DNA of 35,573 bases from positions 1 through 35,573 of IMG/VR virus record IMGVR_UViG_3300032668_000073. One strand, written 5' to 3'. Shown piece by piece: positions 8,401-17,272 of the stretch; position 1 is the stretch's first letter, and the number at the start of each line of letters is the position of its first letter. Under the pieces are notes generated by a model. The model was given only the letters and a program-made list of their open reading frames with translations, was not told where the DNA came from and made no database searches. The stretch is from a virus. A program made the translations under genes and the position numbers.

Positions 8401-9573
8401 TACAGCAGGAACTGATGCAACATCAAAGAAACCATTAGATGTATCAACATAGAAATAATTACCGTAATCAACTAAAACAGTATTTGTATTAATTGTGGCA
8501 GTATTTTGTGCTCGAGGTGCAGTTAATGTTATAGCTGATTGATTTTGAATTCTATAACCACGAACATATGCAATACCTTTACCAATTGTTAAATCGTAAT
8601 TGGATGAGATACCTAATGCATTTGCTGAAGGTGTTAATTTAAAATCTTTAACAATATAATCGCCATTGGTTTCATAATCACGCTTAGCAAAATAATCATC
8701 AATAACATTATATACTGTGCCATCAACTTGTTTAACAATTTGGCCACCACTAACACGAACTAATTCAATAAATCCAGTATCATTTCCTAATGTTAATGGA
8801 TATGTTGTTAATGTTAAATTAATTTGATATCTGTCAGCACCAGGTGCTTGATAATTAGATGCACCAATAGATGGGTCTAATAATGAAACATCTTGTGATG
8901 ATGTAACTTCTGTTTCAGTAATTTGTAAACCAATACGAAGACTTGGTGAATTATCGAATTGGTCAAGAATAATTGTTTGTGGATTTACTTGAACAAAATT
9001 ACCAATTGCATAAGGTATGCCAGTTGAAGCTGAAATATTACTTCCACTTACGACATAAAATACACCAGATGAAATAGATGCAGTAGATGATGGTCCTGTG
9101 CAAGTCGAGCCGCCTGTTACACCAATTGTTGTAGCAAAAACATTTGAGCCATCAGTTGGAATAATTTGTGTACCATCACTAAATTTAACACCTGATTGAT
9201 ATGTAACAACTAAAGTTGGAGGAGTTCCATTTGAGAATTCTGTTGTTGCAATAACTTTAGCACGAACGGTGCCTGTAGGATCAGTAATTGTTTTATTTAA
9301 AAATGATGAAGCTACAATATTAATACCAGAATATTGTGTATTAAGTTTAATATAATAGGCATTTAAATTTGTAGTTACCTTACCACCACTAATAGGAGTA
9401 TTTTGCTTAAAAATATTAGCAGCAAAATTTGATATTTGATTTTGAAGAATTGTTTGAGATTGAGTTAATTCTCTAGCTTGAATAGCAACGCCAGGCTTAA
9501 ACAATATGCGATGGAAATTTTTTGATGGATCAAAATCGTCAAAATACGGGGTAACATTAAAATTAATTGCCAT
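2485..9573 (-). CDS. Giant DUF4815-type virion structural protein
   Basis: 2362 residues, a fifth of the window. The N-terminus (MAINFNVTPYFDDFD, then FHRILFKPGVAIQARELTQ) is the signature of the DUF4815 virion protein of T4-like cyanophages, a baseplate/tail component. The sequence is almost wholly beta-type (Asn/Thr/Ser/Gly/Val rich). Residues ~1400-1513 look like an inserted beta-sandwich carbohydrate-binding-type module (FYGIWGDQNASG, GSYLITASVHSSATIYIDG, TLTAGLHNITW). Residues ~1880-2000 (QSFIVDKNTYPNGVFLSSV and following) return to the DUF4815 pattern. Near the C-terminus (~2120-2200) are GSGY...P.ITI repeats shared with gp6, gp7-like and gp8. It lies between gp8 and the fibre genes, so it probably connects the baseplate rim to fibres. 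Confidence 0.85.
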   Translation of the reverse strand: MAINFNVTPYFDDFDPSKNFHRILFKPGVAIQARELTQSQTILQNQISNFAANIFKQNTPISGGKVTTNLNAYYIKLNTQYSGINIVASSFLNKTITDPTGTVRAKVIATTEFSNGTPPTLVVTYQSGVKFSDGTQIIPTDGSNVFATTIGVTGGSTCTGPSSTASISSGVFYVVSGSNISASTGIPYAIGNFVQVNPQTIILDQFDNSPSLRIGLQITETEVTSSQDVSLLDPSIGASNYQAPGADRYQINLTLTTYPLTLGNDTGFIELVRVSGGQIVKQVDGTVYNVIDDYFAKRDYETNGDYIVKDFKLTPSANALGISSNYDLTIGKGIAYVRGYRIQNQSAITLTAPRAQNTATINTNTVLVDYGNYFYVDTSNGFFDVASVPAVDFHSVPAASVNTANSNIYNSTLLGSGFIRGLQYVQSGSNTANTAGYIYKAYVHDINTNVLTGTVASATPTTITFNDTANVFSSAANAYYGAVLSITGGTDGPPNYATDTRTIVNYNGATRTANVFPAFTVTPDSTSTFSITFKQTYINSIVQRNGYGFNASGGSTLTANVNINAIFGKSGGSYYGQTVLQNPGQTELIFPLGYPYVAQVSNSSYYSVQTFRNQSFNSSSKQLVLNIPNSAYIQFNGSVGSTYQGDAFKQIFTFISNQTGQILDFTSASSNGSATLTSTSSATITLINYNSAVHSNVTVLASVYVGLADNARKTKTYYGAGYNSIANTNFVATTNVTGVSNTLISLDGSNNANGQVYIFANGISRNAMSLYTNDVQNIVAIYDTGSATVTPTAGASITGYTNITSNFTLNSGQKDSYYDHSSIQLLPGVPLPGGNIIVVYNYYLHSGGDGYFTANSYPNYTTIPSYTAKDGATYQLRDSLDFRPTRTKGTNAFTWEYNTGTSSTQGVEIPINLTNFNSIYSYYLARKDKLVLTKDNIFSIVQGTPSLTPVLPKEPNGALVLANLSLDPYTAHISTDNDLVAPTNLSLQKVIHKRWAKSDITDLQTQVDNLEYYTALNVLEQNAIGLQTPDVNGINRFKYGILVDNFSSYATAASYDPSFSANINVRTQQLSPVTSVVNFQLQNPAVLNSLGTATGSSTGYSINSVAGTQTNIFMLPYTTANVISQPLASNTISVNPFSVITQGGVASLVPPMDNWVTTQEIPALLSNDPSLQFTQVPNGGLTAIFAGDFQSLVGTSSTVTSTQGIVTAAANNQIFSNQLVGLAQTPTTTTSSALLVNNGFVTNVSVLPYIRPQELIVKAQNMLVNTPVQCWFDGQNVNQYISAPNTIELTNVSGTFLDNQIVGFYYASANTFYPVARIVTSHNYANTSNSRLYVADLVNIPTNVPTTTLINATYDQNGNYVLNSNTASGTVVFKGNSIISLHSSGSVTGIGRYSANGTTVQTYKAPTNSSYSNFLNFYGIWGDQNASGSYNTTATGLNAPYSFNASQAGSYLITASVHSSATIYIDGVAVLSPGVGSITTPATTTVTLTAGLHNITWNAVSAGGISAIAITIQNNIPSSAAYNNVVWDTLTPTSISASNNSITYLPGGGAYYLSANTISLDKNASNVSGFYANSTISVKSTYVYAYNYGALYIPPYPPLSGDGDAANVNRYNAAKAAYLASAVQTFYGNALTGPSYTGGIYLAATQTYTATVLGYDGATRTATLSNGVGVSLGVNQQYGPIPSQYTIQGTAYSVAGAIAQGNTLSQLSTNESGVFAGVFNCPGSQFYIGDRVFRVDNRTVASDPGSATTWAEATFYAGTVHATVTNADYSSSVDSSVIPVTPVNNNNNTVVQNSTNTQKYNVDPIAQSFIVDKNTYPNGVFLSSVKLFFYSKPYTNVPIQLSIVGTQNGVPNGQTLDHSTVVLQPQQVNVSSVPSAANAATWTTFTFSAPVYIQPNTLYAMVLRSNSTEYQVYLAQQNATAVPSTGVTKIGAAPYVGALFETQNSITWTADQTKDLMFIIDKCVFNTSVTPTIPFTVPYNLPYRKYSRYDILSKTNPTAIPNMNSYFSPSVPMDAINVSTTDFIPSLTNINYSYYTTLYNGFTTTALKPITPGRYGTPSPDNTYLNDGLGERVLLNTQNNSFGLYATLSSSDPNVSPVISDDGLSLYNITYHINNLNITNNCIQIANTGSGYNGNTANLGTITISPPDIGTNTAVLAFTANANTGNITSVYVTYPGSGYIKTPTITINDPTTRGGNSNAVIQFSGETSYTGGNGLAKYITKKVILNAGNDSGDLRVWYTAYKPLGADVYVYYRILSSSDTSSLDNQNWQPMVQISQLNTYSTNRTNLIEYEFAPGIPSANTNVTGYYSGAANNNIQYTSTNGSTYTNFIQFQIKLVMVAQDPTQVPFLSDVRAIALPSGTYI

Positions 9574-9582
9574 TTTATTCCT

Positions 9583-11049
9583 TTAATATCCTAATACAAT
9601 TTTAAATTGTTCTATGCCTTCTGGACTTCTTGTAATGCCTGTTCTATTTTCTATGTAAGCCATATAACCAGAGAAAGGTATAAAAGTAGGTGTAACTACT
9701 CCGTTTGGTAATAATGTTCTTGTTGCACCAGAACCATCTCCAAAAACAGGTGAATTCACTATTGGAGTTCCTGTTATATTTATGACATCTATTATATTAT
9801 TTGCAGCGTCCCAATTAAGAACTGTAGCAAAAAATGTTGCTGTTGCTAAAGATGTTCCACCTTGATAGATGACCTCATCTTGATTGTAATTACCTGGTCC
9901 AGGCGCAACAGTTAATAAGGTTGATACTTTATATATGTTTGAGTTGGCAGGTAATAAAATAGTTTGTCCGCTAAGATTTCCTGGTGCATTAGATGGCACA
10001 ATAGTATCGTATGCATCTGGATTAATAAGAAGACCTAATTGTCTATATTCAATATTTGTTGGTATATAAGGATAATTATTAGCGTTTGTTCCTTCTGAAC
10101 CATTGAATTCAACAGATAACATAAAATTATGGCATCCTAATTCAGAAGATGGATCCATACCATGACCACCGATAGGACTTATAGGTGCTATAGCTTCCGC
10201 ACCTGAACCTGTTCCGTCATCATTTACTGTAATATTTACAGCAGCTGTTGTATAGAAAGAACCTGGATTAGTTACAATGACATCAACAACTGAACCATTT
10301 ACAACATTAGCAGTTCCTGATGCATTTATTCCGTCACCAATAATAGTAACTATAGTATTTGATGGACCATAACCAGAACCACCATTTGTAACATTGATAA
10401 CTTCAATGTCACCCCAACCAGCAGATGTTTCAAGTGGGTCAGGAGTTGTAGATGTGTATAATGCGCCTAAATGGATTGGCATCCATTTATCATCCAAGTA
10501 TTTTAATGCATCACCAGCAGGAATACTATAGATGTATTTCCATTTGTAACCATCTGAACCTTGGAATATGTTATTGTTTGTATTATATTGAGCAGGTGTA
10601 AAGAAAGGTTCTACTGTAGAAGGATTACCGTTATTATTCCATAAGCACTTGAATACTTGATTATAACTATTTTTTACATAGAAATTATAAACATTATTTC
10701 CAACAGAATCAAGCTCTAAAATATCAACTGTATCCAAATAATAATCGTATGTAGTGCCTGATGTCCAATTTACTCTAGAAATAACACCAGAAACTCTGTC
10801 TTGTGTAATTTTCTTTGCAACAAAAATATTTTTAAATACAGACTTTATGTATTGTTGTGTTTGTTGTGGAGGATCAGGATTATTTTCATCTCCCCATGGA
10901 TCAATACGAGAAAGGAAAACATATAATGTACCAATAACTGGTGAATATCCAGGTAAAAGAACTGTTGGTAATATAGCAACAGGTGCATAAAAATCTTGCG
11001 AGACCTGTGCTACCCTTGAACCATATGTCAATATCGATTTTGTAGTCAT
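9583..11049 (-). CDS. 8: Baseplate wedge protein gp8
   Basis: 488 residues, longer than T4 gp8 (334). Family features seen: an early FLSRIDPWGDENNPDPP segment (cf. FGRSEPW in T4 gp8), VYNFYVKNSYNQVFKCLWNN, SDGYKWKYIYSIP (T4: GDGYVWEYLFEIP) and a closing SGYMAYIENRTGI...EGIEQFKIVLGY that matches the T4 gp8 end (GEMIYMENRPPI...TEEINILF). In T4, gp8 dimers join the wedge with gp10, gp7 and gp6. The extra length comes partly from a beta-repeat insert at ~215-290 with GGSGYGPS and NPGSFYTT. It is preceded by 20 nt after the 926-aa gene and followed after 9 nt by the giant DUF4815 gene. Confidence 0.88.
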   Translation of the reverse strand: MTTKSILTYGSRVAQVSQDFYAPVAILPTVLLPGYSPVIGTLYVFLSRIDPWGDENNPDPPQQTQQYIKSVFKNIFVAKKITQDRVSGVISRVNWTSGTTYDYYLDTVDILELDSVGNNVYNFYVKNSYNQVFKCLWNNNGNPSTVEPFFTPAQYNTNNNIFQGSDGYKWKYIYSIPAGDALKYLDDKWMPIHLGALYTSTTPDPLETSAGWGDIEVINVTNGGSGYGPSNTIVTIIGDGINASGTANVVNGSVVDVIVTNPGSFYTTAAVNITVNDDGTGSGAEAIAPISPIGGHGMDPSSELGCHNFMLSVEFNGSEGTNANNYPYIPTNIEYRQLGLLINPDAYDTIVPSNAPGNLSGQTILLPANSNIYKVSTLLTVAPGPGNYNQDEVIYQGGTSLATATFFATVLNWDAANNIIDVINITGTPIVNSPVFGDGSGATRTLLPNGVVTPTFIPFSGYMAYIENRTGITRSPEGIEQFKIVLGY

Positions 11050-11069
11050 ATTTTATTTATTCTCTATTA

Positions 11070-13850
11070 TTAACCCGCTGCCCATGTTCCAACAGAAGTA
11101 TTAGCTAGTGCAGAACTGATTGGCCAAACTCTCATAAATGAACCTGCTTGTGTATATGCAGATGTGTTAGGTGCGGCTGAAAACGCTATTTGTGGTGAAA
11201 CTGTACCACCTGTTACTACATCAAACCAACCTTCAATGACTATATTTGCAAATGCAGTACCGCCAGGCATTGCTGATGTAGCAACTACAGGAGTGCTAAA
11301 TGCAGTTGTAATATAGTTAGTCATCATAGCTTCCGTTGTTAAAGGTGTTGATTGTGTCGTTGCAGAAACACTCATTATTTGATATTGGTGTGCGCCTAAT
11401 ACAGCAGTACCACCTAATCCGTATGCAAGTGTTGGTGTATTACCACCATTACCTACTTTTTGAACAACAGTTCTAATTTGATACATGTAACGTCTATTTG
11501 TTGTTACTGATACTGCAACACCAAGTAAACTTTGCGCTGATGTATTTGCAGTCAATGTATAATTTGTATTTGCAATATATATTTGTTCTGCTGGAACAAC
11601 ACCACGTTCTGAATCATTAGGTGTAAAGTAATATGTATTACCGTCAAATTCATGAGCACCAACTTGTGCTGAAATTGAAATATTAGCAGGTACATATTTT
11701 AAAGGAACATTGTTTGTAGAACCACCAGATAATATAACTGTATTACCAAATGTTGTATTTGAAGCATTTATTGTGACTGATGTAACTCTCGTATTTGTTC
11801 CTATAATAGTAGGATTAATAGTTAGTTGAGAACCTTTTGTTGAATCAGTATAATTCTCAATAGCACTAATATCAATAGTTACACCACCATTAACTGTAGA
11901 ATATCCTGTTGTGCCGTATCCATTACCAGCAAATCGTGCTAATAAATCTCCAGACTGAACAGCTGTAGGTGCAGCTGCAGTTCCTCTTGCAGTTCTACCT
12001 ACAACTAACCCATAAGCACCTGAAGAACCATTAGCACCGGCTGAATCAATAGATACTCTTGTTGGAACTCCATCTAGACCTGATATTTGTAGCATGTATC
12101 CATTGCCTGTTGGTTGTTGTGCAGCAAAACCACCAGAAGCATCTAATCTCATAAGAGCACCATAATTTGTGCCAGAACTAAATGTTGAGTTGTTTACATG
12201 AACAACACCGCCAGCCATTGTAATGTTACCAGTCATATTGATAGTAGCATTCATCGTCAATGTTTGTGCTGAATCATTAATAAAGAGTGTATTTGATGCT
12301 ACAGTAATTTGATTATTTGAATACAATACTGAACCGTTAGCTTTACCAGCTGCAGGTTGTTGCTGAATATTAATTTGAATTTCACCATTAGATGATGAAT
12401 TGTTTAATACTTTACCAACGGAAACAACTGTATTTGCACCTGTTGGTGGAGTGTTTTGTAATAATCCTGCTGTAGGTGAAACATATAAAATATCACCCAA
12501 ATTATATGCAGAAGCATTATAACCTTCTAATATACCTGTTGTATAAACATATCCATATGCATTAGCGTTGATTGCATTTTTAATCAATCCTAGTATTTGT
12601 GAGTTAGCATAAGTTGTTGCAGATGATAAAGTAATATAAGGAATACCATTAGATGTAACCGCACCCGCAAGAGTAACAGCAGAATTAGCAGGTATTGTTG
12701 AGCCAGTTCCATTATACACTTTTTCAAAAATAACTTTTGATAATGAAGGTCTGTCATTAGGAATATCAGTATCTAATATTAATGAATTGGTATTTGTTGA
12801 ATACCAAATTTGACCGTTTACTTGAACTGGATTATTTGATAGAGGTGTCCATTGAATAACATTGGCTTGTGATGTTACTGTAGTAATATTAGAGAATAAT
12901 ACATTACCTAATGAACCAGTGGAGGTAATCACACCAGAAATAAACAAGTTATTTGAGATTACTACATTAGAAGAATTAATATTATTTAATGATACTGAAG
13001 TACCTACAGTATTTGCAATAAGATTACCTGTGATAGTTACGTTATTTGAAACTGTACCACCAGCAGTTAATGATAAAGAGTTATTAGCACGACTGTATGC
13101 TGAATTTGCATAAGTGTTAGTTGCATTGGCTTGAGCAAAAGCTGCATTAGCTTGTATATAAGCTGCATTAGCGTCAGTATAAGCGGCTTGTGCTGAATTA
13201 GTAGCCGCATTTGCTTGTGAAAAAGCAGCAGTTAGGTAAGTATTAGAACCTACTGTTGAAGTTATTGTTGAACCATCAGAAAATGTAATGTATGAACCAG
13301 TATTCAATACTAGACCGTTTGAAGTCATCCAAGCAACAATATTACTGTTAGTTGTACCGCCAGCAATAAATATTATATTGGCTTTTGATGACGCAGTTCC
13401 TAATATCAAATTACCTTGAGCACCATTTGCTGTAGGACCTTGAACATACAAATATCCATCGTAAGATAAAAATGCATTAAAACCTAAATTGTTATTACTT
13501 GCTTGAGAATTTCCTAGACCCATATCAATATATGAGTTTGAATTTGTTCCTGTATCGGCAGTAATAATATAATCACCTGAACCGTTAGAATTAAAGTTTT
13601 GTAAATTAACTTGAACAAAACTTGGATCCATAGAAGAAAACTGAGCAATAGTATTTGAGAATAATATAGGATTTTGACCAACTACAAGATTATTATTAGC
13701 GTATAAACCTTGAGATAGTGTTGTACCAGTAAGTTGATAAGTTGTATCATTACTTGTAATATTAACACCAATCAACAATAGATTTGCGGTATTAGCTGGT
13801 AAGCTTGATAATATTGGTAATTGTGATATTTTTACTTGTGACGTTGCCAT
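11070..13850 (-). CDS. Fibre-like virion structural protein
   Basis: 926 residues, beta-rich with fibre-type motifs. Around residues 185-200 there is a GSYITFSDGSTITS segment (compare the FGDGT motifs of the small proteins). Residues ~203-262 are a run of Ala/Asn-rich ~11-residue repeats (AAFSQANAATNSAQAAY, AAYIQANAAFAQAN, ANSAYSRANNS), probably an extended trimeric stalk. The second half resembles the shaft and head of a tail fibre (LAYGLGGTAVLGAHQYQ, VIEGWFDVVTGGTVSPQ). It sits between the gp7-like and gp8 genes, a usual place for long structural proteins in T4-like marine phages. A short-tail-fibre or gp10-like connector role is possible, but I cannot assign it. Confidence 0.72.
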   Translation of the reverse strand: MATSQVKISQLPILSSLPANTANLLLIGVNITSNDTTYQLTGTTLSQGLYANNNLVVGQNPILFSNTIAQFSSMDPSFVQVNLQNFNSNGSGDYIITADTGTNSNSYIDMGLGNSQASNNNLGFNAFLSYDGYLYVQGPTANGAQGNLILGTASSKANIIFIAGGTTNSNIVAWMTSNGLVLNTGSYITFSDGSTITSTVGSNTYLTAAFSQANAATNSAQAAYTDANAAYIQANAAFAQANATNTYANSAYSRANNSLSLTAGGTVSNNVTITGNLIANTVGTSVSLNNINSSNVVISNNLFISGVITSTGSLGNVLFSNITTVTSQANVIQWTPLSNNPVQVNGQIWYSTNTNSLILDTDIPNDRPSLSKVIFEKVYNGTGSTIPANSAVTLAGAVTSNGIPYITLSSATTYANSQILGLIKNAINANAYGYVYTTGILEGYNASAYNLGDILYVSPTAGLLQNTPPTGANTVVSVGKVLNNSSSNGEIQINIQQQPAAGKANGSVLYSNNQITVASNTLFINDSAQTLTMNATINMTGNITMAGGVVHVNNSTFSSGTNYGALMRLDASGGFAAQQPTGNGYMLQISGLDGVPTRVSIDSAGANGSSGAYGLVVGRTARGTAAAPTAVQSGDLLARFAGNGYGTTGYSTVNGGVTIDISAIENYTDSTKGSQLTINPTIIGTNTRVTSVTINASNTTFGNTVILSGGSTNNVPLKYVPANISISAQVGAHEFDGNTYYFTPNDSERGVVPAEQIYIANTNYTLTANTSAQSLLGVAVSVTTNRRYMYQIRTVVQKVGNGGNTPTLAYGLGGTAVLGAHQYQIMSVSATTQSTPLTTEAMMTNYITTAFSTPVVATSAMPGGTAFANIVIEGWFDVVTGGTVSPQIAFSAAPNTSAYTQAGSFMRVWPISSALANTSVGTWAAG

Positions 13851-13858
13851 GTTTTACC

Positions 13859-16800
13859 CTAATTAATTAAAAGTAGACTTCCACTTTCTGTTATTATTGT
13901 ATTTCCTGATTCTGTTGTTAATTCTATGTTATATGGTGTTCCTATTATTCCAAATACTGTAACATCATTAGCAAATGCTACTAAATTTCTACTTACTGAA
14001 ATTAATCCATATGTATTAGAGAATGTATTATAGTAACTTCCGTTAGCATAAATTGCATTAGCACCATATGGTAATGAATTCGTTAAATAAACAATGTTAT
14101 TAACATAATCAACTGTCGCTACGTTAGCTGATTGATTATTTACAGTAACAGTATCACCAGGATAAAATAGAACATTTATAGGAACTTGTAATTGTTCATA
14201 TGCATTATCAATTATGTCATAACTATTTGTCGTTGTCACTATATTTATCTGATTTGTACCGGCGGGTGCATATCCATAAGCAACATTTCCAACAGCTAAC
14301 CAGAAACTATCTTCAAATGACGCTTGGTCTCCACCAGCATCTGTCATCATGTCTTCTAAAGCACTTGTATAGTAAGTATTAGCCGTTACAGTATTAGATG
14401 CATTTGTTTCTAATATGAGAGAAGTGTTTGATACTATTGATTTAATATAACCAATTGTAACATTAGATGTGGTAGATAATACAGTATCAACTAGTAAATC
14501 AAGTGTGAAATGAGAACCAGTGCCTGTAACAACATTACTAGATGTGCTACTTGTTATTACTCCGTCTGCTATTTTTGGTGGAGTATAATCTACAGAAGAA
14601 TTTGATAAGAATAAATCAACATTTGCAACTGTTTCATTTAATAAATCTTCACTTGTTCCATAAGACACAGATACAACTTTAGATGTTACATTAGTTCCAA
14701 TCGTAGTAAACATTCTAACATAAGAATTAACTGGAACAAGATTAGCAATATTTGCACCAAATATATTATTAAATGTTATAGTATTACTTGCACCTATATT
14801 ATTTGGTGACATTGTAATGAATGTGTCATTTGAACCAGTAATATAATTTAATGGGTATCCATTTGCAGAGAAGTCTTCCATTACAAAATTAAAAGGAGCA
14901 TCATCTGCTTCAGCAAATCTACCAATAACTTGAGTACCAGTTGGATGTAATAGATTCAATAATGTATCTTTATATCTTGCAAATTCTTTTTGTAGTGTTA
15001 ATTCGTAAGTAAAGTTATTGTAAGTTGTGCTTTGTAATACATTGTAACCACTAGGGAATCCAGAATCATCAATATAATGACCGTTAGCTGAGTTTAATCC
15101 ACTTTGGAATGCAGCTGTAGCGGTTGCAGTACCATCACCATATTGAATCATACCATTTGATGAACTGTATCTAGTGTCTGAAAGTATGAATATGGATGTT
15201 TGGTCTATACTTTGTGAAGCAGTTAAACCATTTGTCATATTCATACTAATAAGACCATTGTTTAGGTCATATATTGGAGAACCGTAAGAAGGTAATCCAG
15301 TATAATTATAAACTCGCAATCTATAAGTATTGGTTGTAGCTGGTGTAAAGTATGGTGTTGCTATAGTTATTGAATCTACAATAGCTGTCCATGTTTGCGC
15401 TGTTATTTGACCTTGATATACTATATCACCTTTTGAAGGTAATTGTGCAAAATTAAGATTATTGACAAATATGTCTTGAACTCTTAACGAAACACTAGGT
15501 GTTGAAGTATATCCTGTACCATCATAAGCCAAATTGAGTTGTTGTATTTTACCAATTTGTGAAGATGTTACTTGGAACTGAGCACCTTGTCCTAATATAC
15601 CAGGAACAACTAATGAAGCATTTGCAGCAGTATTATTAACTGATTGAACTATTATGTTAGGTAATGTGCCAACATATCCTAATCCACCTAATGGATAACG
15701 GTCAGGATTATTATTTGACGGATAAACATAATAAGCAGAAACAATAGAACCTGCTGAGTTTACAGTAACATTTGCATATGCACCATAACCGGTACCACCA
15801 GAAACAATAATTGTATCATTATTTGTGTAATTTACACCACCATTAAGAATTTGAATAGGTGCAAGAATACCTAATGTAGAAATATTACCAATATAAGAAT
15901 TGTTTGCGTATAATGAACTACTTGAGTTTGCATATACATCTGTGTTATAGTATGATGTTGCAGTAACAACAGGAGATACTATTATACCACCGCCAGGTGA
16001 TGTTACTGATACTGCCGATATTGGTGATGTATTAAATGATATAAATGAAAATGCATTAGCTAAAGTTGTGTTAGCATTTGCTATTGCAATATTGGCAAAG
16101 CCATAATTAATACCTGCATTAGATGTATATGTTCGACTAACGATATTTGCAGAAATACCTATTTGTAATGAAGTATTACTTGCTTGAGTATAGATTGAAT
16201 TGTTAGGAACAAAAGATGCTAATTGTGTATTTCTTGGATCTAAAGTGAATATTTGAGCAGTTGCACCACCACTATTTGGTATATTGATAATAGAATAAGC
16301 ATTATTTGCTAAGTTATAAGATGTATAACCATAACCTTCATTTGCAAGACCAATAGATGTAATTGAACCAGGAGATACATTACTTACATAAGCTAATGCA
16401 CCAAAATTAAGATTTTGTTGTGAAAGGCCTCCATAAAATACAACAGGGTCACCATGATAACCTGTTGTTGTATTTGCACCATGATAATATAAACCTTGAT
16501 TTAATGAACTTAATGTTAATTCACTTACTCGACCAGCAACTTGAGCTTCTAAAGGATCCCAATTAGGTGGTAAATTACCAGTTTGTTGTAGTAATTCCGG
16601 AGAAGAAACCGAATATGTAATTACTCCGTTTGCTGTATCATAATAAGCATATTCATTTAAATTATTAATAACATAAACAGTTTCACCTGTTAAAAAAGTT
16701 CTTTGAATATCGGAAACAAAAACTTCTGTCGTAGTTAAACCAGTTTTTACTGCATTGATGGTAGCAATAGCTTGAGATGTGGAACCAAATACCCTTAAAT

Positions 16801-17272
16801 TATCTACAAATAACCAATTAGGGTCAGTAGTCAATAAATTCAAATACACTGGTATATACCAAGTACCAGCAGAAGCTTTAATAACTAATTCTTTAGTATT
16901 AAAAATATCTACGTCAGAATTATAAAGAACACGGAAAAGAAACTTGTATGAAGCTGGTGTACCTTTTGTTCGATACATTTCTCTTGCAAATTTTATGACA
17001 TTAGCTTGATTGGTCGCTGTCCACTCTGATGCAGGAGGAAAATACGGAAGAAAATCATTTTGGAAATAATTAATAAATTCACTTGTTGTTTCATCAATAT
17101 CTCTATAATTTAAAAGATTCTTTGTTACGTCTTCTAAATTTCCTGTTTGTTCAAGCCACTCATAATAAGCTTGTAGAAATAAAACAAAAGTCGAATAATT
17201 AGGGTCGTCCCTAATATAAGCGGGCAGCTGAAATGGTACTAATAAAGAAGTTTTTTGATTATTAGGTATCAT
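13859..17272 (-). CDS. Baseplate wedge gp7-like large structural protein
   Basis: 1137 residues. The N-terminal ~150 residues (QLPAYIRDDPNYSTFVLFLQ, AYYEWLEQTGNLEDV, FPPASEW, FAREMYRTKGTPASYKFLFR) form a helical domain typical of large baseplate proteins next to gp6 in T4-like marine phages. The remainder is beta-rich, with GYGYTSYN (~309), GGVNYTNND (~471) and DGTGYTSTPS (~577) repeats like those in gp6 and gp8. The start codon overlaps the gp6 stop as TAATG, a translational-coupling junction. T4 gp7 is 1032 residues and also lies between gp6 and gp8, so gp7 is the best assignment. It rests on position, size and the N-terminal domain rather than clear similarity to T4 gp7. Confidence 0.72.
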   Translation of the reverse strand: MIPNNQKTSLLVPFQLPAYIRDDPNYSTFVLFLQAYYEWLEQTGNLEDVTKNLLNYRDIDETTSEFINYFQNDFLPYFPPASEWTATNQANVIKFAREMYRTKGTPASYKFLFRVLYNSDVDIFNTKELVIKASAGTWYIPVYLNLLTTDPNWLFVDNLRVFGSTSQAIATINAVKTGLTTTEVFVSDIQRTFLTGETVYVINNLNEYAYYDTANGVITYSVSSPELLQQTGNLPPNWDPLEAQVAGRVSELTLSSLNQGLYYHGANTTTGYHGDPVVFYGGLSQQNLNFGALAYVSNVSPGSITSIGLANEGYGYTSYNLANNAYSIINIPNSGGATAQIFTLDPRNTQLASFVPNNSIYTQASNTSLQIGISANIVSRTYTSNAGINYGFANIAIANANTTLANAFSFISFNTSPISAVSVTSPGGGIIVSPVVTATSYYNTDVYANSSSSLYANNSYIGNISTLGILAPIQILNGGVNYTNNDTIIVSGGTGYGAYANVTVNSAGSIVSAYYVYPSNNNPDRYPLGGLGYVGTLPNIIVQSVNNTAANASLVVPGILGQGAQFQVTSSQIGKIQQLNLAYDGTGYTSTPSVSLRVQDIFVNNLNFAQLPSKGDIVYQGQITAQTWTAIVDSITIATPYFTPATTNTYRLRVYNYTGLPSYGSPIYDLNNGLISMNMTNGLTASQSIDQTSIFILSDTRYSSSNGMIQYGDGTATATAAFQSGLNSANGHYIDDSGFPSGYNVLQSTTYNNFTYELTLQKEFARYKDTLLNLLHPTGTQVIGRFAEADDAPFNFVMEDFSANGYPLNYITGSNDTFITMSPNNIGASNTITFNNIFGANIANLVPVNSYVRMFTTIGTNVTSKVVSVSYGTSEDLLNETVANVDLFLSNSSVDYTPPKIADGVITSSTSSNVVTGTGSHFTLDLLVDTVLSTTSNVTIGYIKSIVSNTSLILETNASNTVTANTYYTSALEDMMTDAGGDQASFEDSFWLAVGNVAYGYAPAGTNQINIVTTTNSYDIIDNAYEQLQVPINVLFYPGDTVTVNNQSANVATVDYVNNIVYLTNSLPYGANAIYANGSYYNTFSNTYGLISVSRNLVAFANDVTVFGIIGTPYNIELTTESGNTIITESGSLLLIN

